From positions 17,732,001 to 17,796,000 of the forward strand of contig NC_083567.1 of assembly GCF_019925205.1 (NCBI RefSeq): a stretch of DNA of 64,000 nucleotides, read 5' to 3'. Below the pieces are notes generated by a model, which searched no databases, was not told the DNA's origin, and saw only the letters and a program-made list of their open reading frames with translations. Made by a program: the position numbers and the translations under genes. Source of the DNA: Metopolophium dirhodum. Its lineage: Eukaryota; Arthropoda; Insecta; Hemiptera; Aphididae. Shown here one piece after another: positions 24,833 through 36,700 of this stretch (positions are counted from its first letter, which is position 1; the number at the start of each line of letters is the position of its first letter).

Positions 24833-26815
24833 TGAACAAGTAGGTAATTATATAATTTGTATATTTATCTTTAAGGTAATCTTTCTCTAAATAATATAAA
24901 TTATAAAAAAAATTATCAAGTTGAAAACAATTATTTATAATTAATATTATACGAATAACAAAAACATTTTTTGTACGCAAAAATGTATAACAAATTGCAA
25001 GTTAATAGTTTATATGCATATAAAAAAAATATATGTTTTCCATTTACAGTATGTTAACATACAAATTTACAAACCATATTTTTTATATTAAACCATCTGT
25101 CAATTAAGACATTTCAATAAGGTAAATGATAATCCTATAATATGAATATTAATTAGAGGCTATATTATGAATATCAATCTTATAAAATCAATCATGTGGA
25201 CAATTAATAACAAAAATAAGTACATAAAAACAATTACAATTACCTATTTATTATTTATTTGTATAAATGTATTATAATAAATATTTTATTACTCACTCAT
25301 GTAACTAAACTAGTTGTTAAAAACTTTCCACAATTGTCAACATCCATGTGCCTAATCTGAAAAATCTTTAAATATGATATTAATATATTATTAAAAACTA
25401 AAAACCCATTAAAAACTAAATATTTGCATGAAAATAATGTATACAAAAATCTTTTCTACACACAATAACAGAAATTATATAATTATCTCACTTTTAAAAT
25501 CTATTATACTCTTTTTTGTACACTGATATAAAACAACAATTAAGGGATAATTATTAATAAAATATAACTTTCCTATACAGATGTCTATAGAAATACATAA
25601 ATATAAGTTTATCAAAATTTCATTTTTTCCCTTGAAATAAGCGTTGAAAAATCAACCATGCCTGTTTCTGTTGTCAACTATAGTTAATTAATGAATATAT
25701 TATTATGTAAAAACTAAAAGCATACAATTTCCGTCCCTAATTATTATAATGACATTTTAATATTCAGCTAAACATTTTAATGTCATGAACTCTTCTTATT
25801 TATTCATACAAAAGTTATTAATTTCATTGTTTGTTGTAAATTGAAAATTTTTCCATGAAGTTTAAATCAGTTCATCAAAATGATTATAACTTATATTATT
25901 ATATAACTAATCATAAAATTGTTCTCACTTTAATTACAAAGTCTGTACATGTGTAGATATGCAAATACTGGAGTAACAAAATATACAATTTTGTACTGAA
26001 CTAATCTGCAGAACACTGATTTTTTTAGTATTTTATTACTCTACTAGTCATTTAACATTTAATTAATGCAAATATTAAGAGTTTAAATAATATTTATTTA
26101 TTTTTATATGAAAACAGTTGATACAGTTAATGATCTTAAAATTAAAATTATCAATATCTTAACAATCTTAGATCTGTATTTTTATTATGATATTATACCT
26201 AATTAAAAATAATACATTTTGTTTAAACAAAATGTAAAATATTGAGATGTTTTGAATAAGTGGATTTTGGTTATTGAAAATCAAATGTTTTCAATAATAT
26301 ATATCTTATGACAATTATTATATTCCTAAAACAATTATATTTAATTTCTGTATTTATATGTTTATTTGTTTCTCATATTATTAAAAATGAAATAGATGCA
26401 TTTTTGATTTGACAAGTTTTGTATTCTTTAAAACAGGTTTATTTTTACCAAATATTTTACTTATACATTGTATGTACTTATCATTAATTCTTTTAATTCA
26501 AACAATGATTTATTTGTGTGCGTTTTTAAAATAAACTGTTTGAATATATTGTGAATTTTCACACTCTATAAAGCATTGTTTGTTTGTATATTCTATTGTG
26601 TTAATATCTATTTTACATATTAAATGTTTACTAAACCCAAAAGTAATAAGAATAACAACCACTAAATGCAATAGTTGCTTAATCGAGCAATTAAAACATT
26701 TCGTTATTTTTTTTGTTCTAGTAGATTATTTAAATTTTAAATTGTAAGCAGAACGATTTTTTTTTTTTGTGTCAGGCATCACAGTTTGGGGCAGTAACAC
26801 TGATTTGATTTTCTT
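24833..26815. other. Intergenic, no gene recognised
   Basis: Nearly 2 kb of very AT-rich sequence with no coding frame, no repeat termini and no RNA gene that I could support. Confidence 0.55.
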
Positions 26816-27716
26816 CAACAGTATCTTGTTGACTTGTTCAGTTGTTTGATGGGAAAGTGTATCTAGTTAGTGCATTTGGGAGGTCAAAATTTAAAATTTT
26901 CAATAGTTTTAAAAAGCGCCGGGAAAAACAAAATAAAAAAAAACGGAAATCTTTACACAAATTAGGTTTTTGTTAAAATCGATTTTGGTTTTTGATGTAA
27001 CTCTAAAACAAATGACCGTACAATCGTACATACATGACATTTTCACTGAATGTTTATTTTAGCATTTTAAAAATATTTTAACTGGTTTTTAGTTTTTTAC
27101 AGACAATTTCAGTTTCCAATTTTTAAATTTTTTTTTCTATAAATGTCAATAAAATTTTATTTGTTGGCTAAAAAAGCTTGAAAATTTAATACAAGGCTCC
27201 TAATATATTTTTATAATGGAATATGAAAAATACTTAAAATTCTTACTCACAATTTTTTTTTGTAAGCATTTAAGAGGATGTCAGGGCACTCTCTCCGGCC
27301 TAAGATAGACAAAACGCATTGGCGCAGAATCGTTGTTTCTATGTTTTTAAGTAATCTTAGAGTAAAACCACCCATTACAAAAAAGATAGAGAATAACATT
27401 TTTGAGGGAATAAGATATCGATTTCTCTAAATATTGTTTCAAAACAATTTAAACATCATTTAAATTTACAACATTTTCTTGTTTATTTTGAAAGTCGAAT
27501 ACAAAGTCAAATAACAATAAAATATCAAATCGACATGTCATTCTCTCTAAAATATTATTCTCTATCTCTTTTGTAATGGGTGATTTTACCCTAAGATTAC
27601 TTAAAAACATAGAAAAAACGATTCTGCGAAAATGCGTTTGGTCTATGTTACGCGTGGGTCAAAGAGAGAAAACAAATAGTGCGCTGACATCCTCTTAAAG
27701 TTCAAATCTTGAACGT
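26816..27716 (+). repeat. Truncated arm of the inverted-repeat family, split by a nested MITE
   Basis: From about 26,820 (CTTGTTGACTTGTTCAG, GATGGGAAAGTG, GGGAGGTCAAAATTT, AAGCGCCGGGAAAAAC) the sequence follows the outer end of the 12-17 kb element, in left-arm orientation. It reaches TGTAAGCATT at 27,269, where a TTAA MITE interrupts it, and resumes as TTAAAGTTCAAATCTT after 27,695. The uninterrupted form AAGCATTTAAAGTTC is present at about 12,503 and 13,037. Confidence 0.8.
27270..27698. mobile_element. Palindromic TTAA MITE nested in another repeat
   Basis: It begins TTAAGAGGATGTCAG and ends CTGACATCCTCTTAA, a perfect 15-bp inverted terminus including the TTAA target duplication. The arms extend ~150 bp inward (TAGACAAAACGCATT against AATGCGTTTGGTCTA; AAGTAATCTTAG against CTAAGATTACTT). 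There is no coding sequence. Terminal similarity and TTAA use suggest mobilisation by a piggyBac-like transposase encoded elsewhere. Confidence 0.92.
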
Positions 27717-28164
27717 CGTATACTTGCGTATACCCTCCACTACACCACTTTATAACATATATTATAATAAAATAAATTATTAATAGGTCTGTGGTCGTAT
27801 GGTTTATTGACCCATGCTAAATAATATTAAATATCTATGCTCTACAGTCTACACTCTACACCATCACCATGGTCTAAGAAGATAATATCTTCTACCTAAG
27901 ACCGTGCTCTACACAGTGCACGATGGAGCTATTGTCACGGCATTATGTACGATATACTCATGATATTATAATGGATCATGGATATTAAACCGACTTTTGT
28001 AATGTCTAAACTTCTGTATCATATGCGTAGCGTGTTGAATTTATATAGGGGGGCAATAGCCTATTATATTTCTGGTACACAACATATATTCTAAAAAATT
28101 ACGGAATGGGGGGCTAAACAAAATTCCAAGTAGGCTATAGCCCCCTTAGACCCCCCCCCCCCCC
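27717..28164. other. Intergenic; small palindrome at 28,046-28,146 and a 15-C tract
   Basis: GGGGGCAATAGCCTATTA near 28,050 pairs with TAGGCTATAGCCCCC near 28,130, flanking about 70 bp. A run of 15 C lies at 28,151-28,165. These may be ends of a hAT-like element, but no coding trace remains. Confidence 0.45.
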
Positions 28165-28402
28165 CAGTGGCGTGGTGAACTAAACATTTTCCAGAGGCAA
28201 GTTAATATCCCAAGTATTTATGCATAATAATGTATTAATATATTAATATAATATAACAAATTATATTTCAGATCGTTATTGACTACCTATTGAGAATATC
28301 ATATTAAATTTACTAGGGGACCCACTGGCTACCACCCACCCCTCTATTTAAGAAAAATTTCAAAGGCCATGGCCTCTGAAATAACCGTTTGCCACGCCAC
28401 TG
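28165..28402. mobile_element. MITE with CAGTGGCGTGG termini, flanked by C tracts
   Basis: The left end CAGTGGCGTGGTGAAC pairs with the right end GTTTGCCACGCCACTG; further in, CCAGAGGCAAG pairs with GGCCTCTGAAA. C tracts lie at 28,151-28,165 and 28,411-28,422. CAGTGG-type tips are frequent in hAT elements. No coding sequence. The short frame starting at 28,369 overlaps it and is not a gene. Confidence 0.65.
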
Positions 28403-28475
28403 GGCCACTGCCCCCCCCCCCCTTCTACGCTTATGTTCTGTGGTTTATGTATAAATATCTGTGGGATATTATCAT

Positions 28476-28516
28476 GCACGATGTAGAGAAAATACTCTCT
28501 CTTCTCTACATCGTGC
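28476..28516. other. Perfect 15-bp stem hairpin
   Basis: GCACGATGTAGAGAA (28,476-28,490) and its exact complement TTCTCTACATCGTGC (28,502-28,516) are separated by 11 bases. A related CACGATGTAGAGAAGA occurs near 40,656. It may be the centre of an aged MITE; no miRNA-like flanks are clear. Confidence 0.75.
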
Positions 28517-28553
28517 TATCGTGGATATACAGATTACAGATATACGTTCGTGC

Positions 28554-29431
28554 TTAAAAGGACGTCATGCCCGCATGGCGCATGTCAAGTTAAATCCACC
28601 TTGGCGCATGTGAAGTCTCCGTTTTACACACGCACGGACATAGACAAAATGCGTTTACGCAGTCTATGTAGAACTCTGAACTCGCTCAATTTTGGTGTTA
28701 GAATAAAAACACTTATTACAAAATTAAAAGATGACAATATTTTGGAGGGCGGGACGGTGAGTTTTTTTTAAAAAGTTAAAATGTTTAAAAGTTAAAGGTG
28801 TTTTAAAATATTGAAATTGTTGCTATTTTTAAACGGTATAATGAATATATATATTATTATTATTATTATTATTTGTTATATTGGGCATAATGGAAAAAAC
28901 GCAACAACTTGCTCTCAGAAATATTGTCACAATTCTATTTTATAATAGGTATTTTTACTCTAGAAACAAATTTGAGCGAGTTCTACAAACGAGTTTTGTC
29001 TATGTCGTATGTGTGTAAGACGGAGACTATACATGACGAGCGTAATTAAACGTTTTTTTTTATCGAAAAACATGGTTTTGTAATTCTAGGAATACGGCTC
29101 ATTGAAGAGTTTTACAGTATAAATACCTATTACAAAAATTGTAGAGGAGAATTTTTTCTAGAATCATAAGAAGCCCGATTTTTGATAATTTGTTCCAATC
29201 GTCCAATATTGCATGGTAAATTAACACGTTATTTTTAACTTTTTATAGATTAATTATTTAACTAATTAATAAAAAGTATCGAAAATCGGGCTTTTAAGGG
29301 TCTAGAAAAAATTCTCCTCTACAATTTTTGTGATAGATATTTTAACTGTAAAACGCTTCAATAAGCCGTATTCCTGGAATTACGAAACCATGTTTTTATG
29401 CCATAAGTTGTCTACAATTACGCCCTCTTAA
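28554..29431. mobile_element. Composite palindromic TTAA element
   Basis: It starts TTAAAAGGACGTCATGCCCG and ends ACAATTACGCCCTCTTAA. Two inverted-repeat systems lie inside. The first pairs 28,600-28,770 (GTCTCCGTTTTACACACGC, GACATAGACAAAATGCG) with 28,960-29,035 (TTTTGTCTATGTC, GTGTAAGACGGAGAC). The second pairs 29,055-29,190 (AATTGTAGAGGAGAATTTTT) with 29,280-29,404 (AAAATTCTCCTCTACAATTT). This is either one MITE inserted beside another or a folded composite. Apparent frames within it are not genes. Confidence 0.75.
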
Positions 29432-29945
29432 GATATTTTAATTCTTGCTTCAGTCCGTGCAGATAATAATATATTCGCTGGGTAATACTCGCACGGCCGC
29501 ACCCGTCCGCCGTTCAGTAATGATAAAATTATTGGAAATGGTGATTTGTCTTGTTCGTCATCACTATTATCTATATAAGTTGATAAGTTGATAAGAAAAT
29601 TATGTAATTTTACTTTTCGTCTTTTGATTCTACATATTCTACAATTTATTTTTGTAGTTATAGTTATTAGTTCTGCAAGACTACAAGTTGCATTGTGCAT
29701 TTGAATTTTAAATATTCAATATTTTGATACTGGCTTTCACTTTTCATCGACTATCGGCATTCGAGAATTTAGATAGAGTTACTGTATCTTAATAATAATA
29801 ATTAATAATTACCAAAAACTAAATATTAAAAAATTATTATTATACACCTAGGTGTTATATTTTGGTAACCAAACACGTAATTTTAAAATTAAAATAACAG
29901 ACCGGGTCTGATTAGTGTTTAAAACTTATGTCCATCAATTGAAAC
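29432..29945. other. Upstream region of RAB5IF
   Basis: No coding sequence supported. A 90-codon minus frame at 29,428-29,700 lacks splice support or a recognisable family. The promoter of the plus-strand gene presumably lies here. Confidence 0.45.
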
Positions 29946-31873
29946 ATGTCAAAATCAGTTGATAAGAAAACACCGTGCCAAAATTCAATTTTGGATACTT
30001 TAAAAAAAGCTACCACAAGAAATTCGGATTGGCCCGACAAAGTAAATATAAACAGTTGAGAATATTATCTTAATTGCTTTTTTTTATTATACATAATATT
30101 TATGTTCATTATTAAATGGTTTATTAAGGATGAATTTCTTGATGTCATTTATTGGGCAAGGCAAATTCTCGGACTCATTGCTGGTCTATTATGGGGTCTC
30201 TTACCACTAAAAGGACTATTTGGATTAGGATTGTAAGATTTATAATTGTAAACTGTTTCAATACATTTTTATGTTACTGATAGTTTACTTGTTTAGATTT
30301 TTAGTGCTAAATGCTGTTTCATTATATGCATATTTTACCAATTTCCAACAAATTGATGAAGAAGAATTCGGTGGAGCTTGGGAATTAACAAAAGAAGGAT
30401 TTGTTACTTCATTAGCAGGATTTTTGGTATGAAAAATATTTTATTATTTGAAGCTAATAAAATTAACTATTGCCTCCCAACCATCAAGGTGCTCTGTCAG
30501 CTTCAGAAATAGTAACCTTAGAATGCTTCTCTACTATTAAGGAATACCATAAGAAAATGTACATCATAGTTATATTTTTATTCAAAATTTACCTGTGAAA
30601 TAATAATTTATATATTTTATCATGTGAAGTATACTAAAATTTAAAAAAAGTATAAAATCTGCAATATGCAATTAAATAAGAATACTGTAATATTAGTCCA
30701 ATTTGTATAAATTTAATCAGATTTAATTTACCTGACAACAATAAAAAGTTGCAATATCAATTAAAACCGGTCTTTACTCATAAGTTTATAACTTGCTTAC
30801 AAATAAAATTTGAGGTAAATTCACATTATTTAAGCTAATCAAACATAACTTGAATGGCTAATTTTGGAATGTTATGTGTTAAGACAGAGACAACACAATA
30901 TGTGGGTATGACGTCTTCTTAATATATACAGATTTGTTTATGTTAATTTTTAACAAATAAAATAACACAATAAATCATGACAGAATCGACTATTACCACA
31001 CTATCCCCAGTTGATTTATTCAATTCTATATAGTATGTATACATACAAATCAAAATATTAAATAATACCGAAAATATTATTGATTCACCTCAAATTGCAG
31101 CACAGATCACCTATTGGATTATAGTATATCATAGGCGACATCCTATCTGTTGCCCAGTAGAGTTAAAAACTCATCAACAATAATATATCAATTAATATTA
31201 GATTAAACTATGCAAGATTTATATCCAATTATTATTGGATTAAAATAAAAATATATTTGTAATTTTTCTGGTTTTATATAATATAATCAAATTGTATTGT
31301 CAATAAAATAATATAGTTTAAAAAAATAACTAATAATTCAATATAAATTTAAATTGTATTTCTGTATTATTTTCAGTTATCCTTAGCAAAGTTATCTTAG
31401 GGCCGTTCTTACTATGTCGATTAAGACTAACCGGCAGATTTCTATCGGTAACACTAAAGAAATTCTGCCGGTTAGTGTTATCAAACACTTAACCGGACAT
31501 TGTAAGAACGGCACTTAATATGTTTAGAATCATATTAACACGTTGGCGACGAGGGCTGTTTTTGCTGTTCTGAACATAGAGTTTATAAAATTAAATAATA
31601 TTGGCGACACCTTTGTCTATAAATAATGGAATGGAAAAATACCTTAATTTACAATATAATTGCATTTTCAACTTTGGAAGTTGATTTAAGTGGCAAATTA
31701 TATGGGAGTCACCGGTGACTCCCTACGTCTTCAACGTGTTAAAAATCAAATTAATACTTAAATTTAATAATACATATATTGCATTAATTGAATTTAAATT
31801 AAATTAAATATACTGTTTTGTTTTATTTTAGGTGATGTGGATAATTGTGTATTCTGGAATGCATTTTGATTAG
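29946..31873 (+). CDS. RAB5IF: RAB5IF / OPTI (C20orf24-like), ER insertase partner
   Basis: Human RAB5IF (C20orf24) is known as OPTI, partner of TMCO1 in the GEL complex of the ER multipass translocon, and as RCAF1, proposed to aid respirasome assembly. Four exons: 29946-30041, 30129-30232, 30297-30426, 31832-31873; phases agree, giving 123 residues. After a polar N terminus ending NSDWPDK comes DEFLDVIYWARQILGL, two hydrophobic stretches (about 40-61 and 67-80), then QIDEEEFGGAWELTKEGF and a short hydrophobic end. The DEFLDVIYW.RQI and QIDEEE.GG.WELTKEGF blocks match the human protein as I remember it. The last intron (1.4 kb) carries two MITEs. The stop lies 125 bp from the stop of mRpL52 on the opposite strand, so 3' UTRs probably overlap. 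Confidence 0.92.
31397..31518. mobile_element. PIF/Harbinger-like MITE in the last RAB5IF intron
   Basis: GGGCCGTTCTTACTATGTC after TTA pairs with GACATTGTAAGAACGGCAC before TTA, giving inverted ends and a TTA target duplication. A second inner inverted pair is ACTAACCGGCAGA / TCTGCCGGTTAGT. The 3-bp TTA duplication fits PIF/Harbinger. A related element lies at 39,098-39,216. Confidence 0.82.
31535..31742. mobile_element. TTAACACGTTG MITE in the last RAB5IF intron
   Basis: It starts TTAACACGTTGGCGACG and ends CGTCTTCAACGTGTTAA. The 11-bp ends are perfectly inverted and include a TTAA target. A palindromic AGTCACCGGTGACT lies near the right end. It is 208 bp and non-coding. Confidence 0.78.
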
Positions 31874-31998
31874 GTACAAAAATATTTCAGTAAAAAGTTT
31901 TGTATAATTGTTTTTATTGCAATGAATTAAATTATAACTTTCTGTACAAAATGTGTTTTCTACCTAAATATTTTTGAATTATAATAAATACATGAAGA

Positions 31999-33087
31999 CT
32001 ATTTGTCCTGAGTATTTTTATTTCCTTTGGGCCTAAGTTTTCTATCCAATACGTGTTTTATCTTTTCTTCTTCTTCTCCAACTTTCATCGCATACCGTTC
32101 TTTTGCAATGTCTAAACTTTCACTGAGTTGAACAATTTTTTTCTAAATATGATTAAAATGTATTATAATTATTATTTATATTTATAACACTCAATATTAA
32201 CTTACAGCATATTCTCTTTGAAGCAAAAGTTTTCGTTTTTGTTTCATTCCAAATGGGGTAGGACGCCCATCCAAAAAAATGTAATCAGCACCATCCGTTA
32301 GAACTCCTCTATCCATTGGGTTCAGAGGCAGTTTTTTTCTGTAAATAAAAGTTGTCAACTTTTGTTTGACTACCAAATAAACAATATAATACAAGGAAAC
32401 TAGGTTTTGATAAACTTTAATTTCCAAGTGTAAAGTCTAAGTTGCTTAAAATGGATACTGGTTTTTTTTTTTTTATTTAAACTTAGTACTATACTTAGTC
32501 ACAACAATTAAAATATTAGTATGGTGGATTTCTTTCATTAATTACGTAAAGGCGTAGAAGGCAAAAATTATAGAAAAACGCTACAATTTGAATATATTAT
32601 AAGACAAATATTGAATAACCAAGCATATAATTTATACAAGTAAGTTAAGGGGAAGGCAAATAACAAAGAAGTGTGGAAGATTGCTGGAAACCAATCTGAG
32701 AATTGATTACAGGAAGAATATTTATTTTTTTGTTAAGAGAATATATTTTTAATATTGGAAGGGGTGTTGTTGTGGATTGTGCAAAAGTGGAGTCATATTG
32801 ACAAGAAAATAAAAATAAACAACTATTTTATAATAAATTTGTATTGATAAATCATTATTCCTATTCAAGTATATTGATTATCACAATATTCTGTTATGGA
32901 ATTGGTGTACATATTGCTTAAATGTAATTGGGAAACGGCTAATATAAATTGAATATTATAAATTATAACAAAATATATACAGACATAAATATTTAGCTAC
33001 TTACAAAGTTCTCCAAGACATATCTAATCTTAAACAATAACTAGTTGAAAAATATCTGATATTTCTAAACAGATTGATGCCTAACAT
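31999..33087 (-). CDS. mRpL52: Mitochondrial large ribosomal subunit protein mL52
   Basis: A component of the mitochondrial 39S subunit. Exons in transcript order: 33087-33005, 32338-32206, 32142-31999; phases agree, giving 119 residues. The start MLGINLFRNIRYFSTSYC is a typical mitochondrial targeting sequence, rich in Arg, Ser and hydrophobic residues with no acidic residue. Then come SWRTLKKLPLNPMDRGVLTD, DYIFLDGRPTPFGMKQKRK and a charged helical tail. The WR...LP.NP..GVLTD...Y.F.DGRPTP pattern matches mL52 from memory. Exon 1 was placed by the GTAAGT donor and phase match. The gene converges with RAB5IF and is head-to-head with Cdt1, 618 bp apart. Confidence 0.9.
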
Positions 33088-33705
33088 TTTAAATATTTTA
33101 ATTATTATTATTTTGTTGATTATGTAATGCAATATAACAAAATTTAGTATTTTAAATTCCCAACTTCCTTCAGTAGTAAAACGAACTTAGTAAAGTCTGT
33201 CAGTGAAAACTGAAGAGTCAAGATATATATACTTATCTACGGCCAAGAGTGAAGAACTGAAAAATGAAGAAGTGAAGACATCCGCGGTTAATGCTTAATG
33301 CTTATCGCTTATCAGTGGACCACAACAAGACAATGTTATCGCTACCGGGTAACAGTGTAGCACCGAATACAGTACTATTTAGTAATCAGTTCAATGAGCC
33401 CGGTAGCCACTATTATAATATCCCATAGAATAAAGATAGCCCTGCGAAGATTATTCCCTGCGCCAGCAACAAGCTTCTTAACAGTAAACAGTTCTCACCA
33501 CTTCCAATAAACTCGTTAAATTCCTCATCTGCATTTGTTCATTGTTGTTAATAGGTGGTCTGGTGGTATTGGATAGGTATTAGGTAATAGTTTTTGGAAA
33601 TCCCGTAGTTAATGTTCATTAATGACTGTAGTGATTACTGACTAGTGACTACTAACATATTTGAGTTTTTATTCTGTGGTGCAACGAATTGTTATTGAAG
33701 TAAAT
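33088..33705. promoter_or_regulatory. Shared divergent promoter region of mRpL52 and Cdt1
   Basis: The start codons of the two genes face away from each other across 618 bp. The segment 33,290-33,500 is GC-richer than its surroundings, fitting a bidirectional promoter. No core motif can be assigned by eye. The regulatory role is inferred from layout. Confidence 0.5.
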
Positions 33706-36700
33706 ATGGATACTCAAAAAACATTAGATAGTTTCATCAAAAGTAGAAAAAGGCCAACCATTGAAGATGGTTTGCATAAAAAGGAACTACTGAACAATAC
33801 ATTTGGAATAAATAAACCAACTAGAAAATTATCATTTGATTCTACCGTGCAGCAAACTGTTAAAAAACAAAAGGTTAGTTAACTATTTAGTACTTAACTA
33901 TATTAGTATATTATATAAGAATTATACTGATATTATTATATTTTTTTATTTTAATGGTGATCATAATGTTTACATGACATGCAATTAACCAAAAAAGTAC
34001 ATAGTAAATGTACCTATATTTTGATTAAATATGCTGAAATTAGTTATTTTATGTTGAAAAATATTTCTCCATTTATGGAATAATTTAGTTTCATACAGTA
34101 ATCCAGTTTAGTTTAAATGATACCTAACTTAACGAATAACCATCTATAATAGATGTCTGACCAATTACTTTTATATCTCTAAAAACGATAACTTTATTGC
34201 GTGTTTAATGTAGAGATGGGTGTGCGGTAGGTTCAAGCCAATGCATGAAAGGAATCTTTTTATGGGCATAGTAAAATGTATGTATATATTTATTATAATA
34301 ATATGTTTGAACATTTTATTTGTTGTGATACTGAAATAAAATTAAAAATACTTGTGTGTACCACTGCATCAATTTTATTCATCCAACATAAAATATATTG
34401 TGTATAAAATATGTATTATGATTTATGACTAAAGACATTAATAGGTTGGTTATACATAATATATACATCATTTTATACATGGCTACCGATGGTAAACCAG
34501 ATACTAATACTAGTAATGAATCTATCCATTCGTGGCTTAGAAAACCAAAAATTATATAAAATCATTTAATAGGTTTTTCTCCTTATTGAAATTATTCAGT
34601 GTAATACCAGTTAAAAGTATTGTTCCTGTAAACGGGTTATTTTAAATATTAACAATAGTAAATAATAAACTAAGAAGTACTATGCACCAAGACCGGCTTA
34701 ATAGTTTATTATTAATGTTTACTTTTAACTTTTATTTTTAACTTCAAAAATTAGCACGTTAATGTTATGTGCACAGAAAACTTGATTTTATTTATACATA
34801 TAAATAATACACAGTTCTTAATAATTACAATATTACAATGTATGTTGATGTGTTGTAAAAAAATTATGGGCACTGTCCAAGTTTGGTGCACTAATTGTTC
34901 CAGGCTCGACCAGAAATTGAAGTCTGCACTCGCCTATGCATATAGATAAAAAAATATCCTATTAAAAATAATATATCTATACATGTGTAACTAAATAATT
35001 GTGTATTTAACTACAAGTATTCCTCTATGGTGAAAATAAATTTAAATACAACATTTTCATTACTAATGTACAAATCATTGATTATAAATACTAGTATTTA
35101 CTATTTATAATCAATGGTAAAAATTAATTTGGCACTAAAACCTTTCTTTAGGTAATGAATAACTGTCTATAAAGGACACTTTTGATGATCTTGTGATTAT
35201 CTGTTACAAATTCTAGAGACTTGGAACTATAGACTGAAAATAAATGTACGTATTACGTATTATCATATAAGATAATGGATGTATTTGTCATTTGATATAT
35301 TACGCATTATTTTATAATGAAAAACCTGTGTAGCTTAAGCAACCTTAGCCTTCAAAGTTCAAACTTGTATCTATTGCAAGATAAAACAAGCAACAACTGT
35401 GGCATTACTTTAAAGAAAAAAATTAAACAATTTAAAACCAACAAATTTTTTACACTTAAATTCTAAAAGACATTGTATCTATCAAAACGATGGACTGCAT
35501 TATATAGGTGCATGTATCTCATAACATAATTTATAATTTATTATTCTGTAGAATGTATAATATGTATATTATTTATTATTTAAATTATTTTTAGGTTGAA
35601 ACTGGAATTATACAAAAAATTGGCCAAAATAATCTAAATGCTTCTGTTGTTAATAATGTTACTGTTGCTGAAAATATTGTGGAGAAAAAGGAGACTGAAA
35701 ATGAAGTCCGCTCAGAGAGAGAAACAACTCCGGATCAATCACCATCAACTAAGGCCAAATTACGTAAAGTATGTTTGTCAATAGTTGTATTATTCGAGTG
35801 TGATTAATAACTAGATAAACAATTAAATTCCCATCAATTTTATTTATTATAAAATTAACAATTTTTCTATAACTGGTAATAAGTTGAAAAAGGTTTTCTT
35901 TCATTTGTATGATACATATAATTATGTATAATGATGATACAAAGATAATCTTATTAACCTTGACTATTGTCCATACCAGATAAAATCAAATCTGACAAAA
36001 CAATAAAAATAATGAATATTGTTAATCCAAACAATTATTATAAGCTCATATATATTTAATTAATTTAGGAATTGGATTTGGGTGAGTTTCGTAAAATTCT
36101 TCGTCGTAAACACAACCTTAAGAAATTACAAGAAAAGATCAACTCAGTGGAACAATCACAAATTGATCTTAACTCTGCAAAATCTAAAGTAGATGCTGCC
36201 AAAAGCCATTATTTATCATCGTTTAAATCAGTTGATCTCCTGGTTGACACTAGCCCCGTAAAAGTTGGATCAAGTCCAATAAAACGATCGCAACTTAAAC
36301 CTACAGCCTTATTTCTCACTCCAACCCAATCTATGGTTAGTCCTAGAAAAGTAATGATGTCCACTCAGATGACACAAGCCAAAGAATATGTTTCGCCTAG
36401 AAAGTTATTAGATGAAGTAGGATCTCTTTTAGCTATGTCACCATCAAAACGATATGCTGCATTGGCTGATTCTAAAGCATTACCATTGCCTTTGAAGTAC
36501 CGTATTTTGGATGAATTATTCAAAGCTTTGGAAACGGTTTCGTCTATGATGTTTAGTAGAAAAGAAAAAATAACTTTTAATAAACTCAAACGTGGTATTC
36601 AACAAATGACCAGAAAGTAATCATTTAAATATTAAAATATACTTTAATTTTTATATACCGAATAATTGTTCAATATTTAATTTTTATTTTTAGAAATTTT

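Noticed and set aside
28369..28771. Two plus-strand frames near 28.4-28.8 kb
   Set aside because: They overlap MITE termini and inverted repeats, not genes.
29428..29700. 90-codon minus-strand frame
   Set aside because: No recognisable family and no splice or promoter context; it abuts a MITE end.
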